Part shown: positions 63,239-64,000 of the stretch, one piece after another
How positions within the stretch are numbered: the first letter of the stretch is position 1
Layout of the letters: every line of letters starts with the position of its first letter
Assembly (NCBI GenBank): GCA_937975915.1
Contig: CALJTY010000030.1
Coordinates: forward strand, 1 to 64,000
Reading direction: 5' to 3'
Length of the DNA stretch: 64,000 bases
From: an uncultured Acidimicrobiaceae bacterium
GTDB taxonomy: Bacteria > Actinomycetota > Acidimicrobiia > Acidimicrobiales > RAAP-2
Notes under the pieces: generated by a model
Told to the model about the DNA's origin: nothing
The model's database searches: none
The model's input: the letters and a program-made list of their open reading frames with translations, nothing else
Program-made: the position numbers and the translations under genes

Positions 63239-64000
63239 TTCTTTTGAACTGAAATACCTAAAACTTTTCGCAACGTGACGCTCGACTTGGTTATGTCGGG
63301 CGTCATTGTTGCGAGTGAGCGACTTTTTATTGCTCCCTTGGCGACGCCAAGGCTGTAGGCAACGTCGTCGGCGATCGCGACTGGGACATCGAGCGGGTGA
63401 AGTTGCGTCTTTCGCCATCTCCACGCCGTGCCAACTGCCAATAGTGCAAGTACTCGTCGACGAAGTTTCGGGTGCAGTGCAAATAAAAGAAGCAGTGGCC
63501 CAAAGGTCCTAACTGCGGCGCGAGCAAGTGGGCCTCCGGATTTGACCATTCCTTTCGCCACAACTTCTCTCGCGACGTGCTCTGGTTCGTCTGCTGAGTC
63601 TTCGAGTCGTTCTATTAAGGCTTCGCTGTTCACACTGATGATTCGAGCCCCTAATGAGGGCCTGCCAATAAACACAGTTCCCCAAGCAACCAGAGTCCAA
63701 AGATCAACACGCAGGGGAGCAAGTCTGCCTGGGTGACGTTTCGCCAGTTCGCCAGAAGAGACGCCGTACTGCACGCGTTGATGCCACCAAGCACTCCAAC
63801 TTGTCCGAGCTCGGTGCGTGACGACAACATCTGCGAGGTAACGAACGAGCCAGCCCTGATCGTGGAGTCGCCACACGAGGTCTACGTCTTCTCCAATGCG
63901 AAGTGTTGGATCAAATCCTGCTCCCACAGCGCTACGTCGCACCATCATGCAAGCACTCGGGAGATAACCAACTGGACCACCGGGAACAACTATCTGTGGG
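63235..64000 (-). CDS. mftF: Mycofactocin glycosyltransferase MftF, 5' part off the window
   Basis: The C-terminal 255 or so residues of a GT2-type glycosyltransferase; the frame is open through base 64000 (upstream residues PGGPVGYLPSACMMVRR). Visible: VGAGFDPTLRIGEDVDLVWR (ED near the acceptor site), HDQGWLVRYLADVVVTHRAR, WHQRVQYGVSSGELAKRHPG, then hydrophobic segments. This pattern is specific to MftF, which adds glucose units to mycofactocin. The rest of the mft cluster should lie to the right. The stop overlaps the alcohol dehydrogenase by 4 bp. Confidence 0.85.
   Translation of the reverse strand, partial: PQIVVPGGPVGYLPSACMMVRRSAVGAGFDPTLRIGEDVDLVWRLHDQGWLVRYLADVVVTHRARTSWSAWWHQRVQYGVSSGELAKRHPGRLAPLRVDLWTLVAWGTVFIGRPSLGARIISVNSEALIERLEDSADEPEHVAREVVAKGMVKSGGPLARAAVRTFGPLLLLFALHPKLRRRVLALLAVGTAWRWRKTQLHPLDVPVAIADDVAYSLGVAKGAIKSRSLATMTPDITKSSVTLRKVLGISVQKN

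Noticed and set aside
1..64000. CRISPR arrays, rRNA and tRNA genes, insertion sequences, prophage
   Set aside because: No regularly spaced repeats, no cloverleaf-like sequences in the gaps, and no transposase or phage structural genes were seen by eye; the lone serine recombinase is not enough to call a mobile element.

Overview
The window reads as chromosome from an actinobacterium, most likely Acidimicrobiia (Ilumatobacter-like freshwater or marine lineages). Visible markers are a WhiB protein, DUF3107, the SCO1664-DUF3090-phosphomutase trio, two proteins tied to coenzyme F420 (an LLM oxidoreductase and an FrhB-like protein), a mycofactocin-type alcohol dehydrogenase beside a truncated mftF, and a full System I (Ccm) cytochrome c maturation operon. 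The class-level call is inference. GC content looks close to 50 percent. No rRNA, tRNA, CRISPR array or insertion sequence was found.

Layout. 1-18208 is accessory in character: a giant fibronectin-III surface protein that runs off the left edge, an orphan serine recombinase, a peptidase-S51-like protein with a cysteinyl-tRNA-synthetase-type tail, two tandem paralogous TetR regulators in an old segmental duplication with poly-G tracts, a small membrane protein, and three large secreted proteins (Ig-like/Fn3 repeats, beta-propeller plus InlB-type repeats, glycine-rich). Two of these share a 284-bp perfect repeat that encodes a common C-terminal tail. 18236-29000 holds an F420-type oxidoreductase, a membrane-linked esterase, valS, a Fic protein coupled to cysS, a cold-shock protein, an acyl-CoA dehydrogenase, a TetR regulator and a glycosyltransferase. 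29053-36216 is gmd followed by ccmABCDEFGHI. 36217-41600 holds chrA, a SufR-like regulator, mrp, a short-chain dehydrogenase, dgt and DUF3107. 41577-46844 holds a PHP phosphatase, a PdtaS-like sensor kinase, whiB, a glycerophosphodiesterase and etfBA. 46938-57561 holds an MFS exporter, the SCO1664 trio, an FrhB-like protein, an Fpg/Nei glycosylase, a DUF7064/7065-like plus kinase pair, dedA, bcp, a DEAD-box helicase and a PIG-L deacetylase. 57558-64000 holds acnA, argS, the mycofactocin-type dehydrogenase and the 3' part of mftF.

How it fits together. The housekeeping part suits an aerobic heterotroph that oxidises fatty acids (acyl-CoA dehydrogenase feeding EtfAB), assembles periplasmic c-type cytochromes, and uses F420 and mycofactocin redox chemistry. 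Packing is very tight: eight convergent gene pairs overlap by exactly 4 bp at their stop codons. At least thirteen genes have a TANNNT -10 element ending 6-7 nt before the start codon with no Shine-Dalgarno sequence, so leaderless transcription appears common. The most unusual locus is 7.2-10.4 kb: duplicated divergent promoters with 12-G and 13-G tracts, paralogous TetR genes, and a peptidase-like protein carrying a CysS tail.
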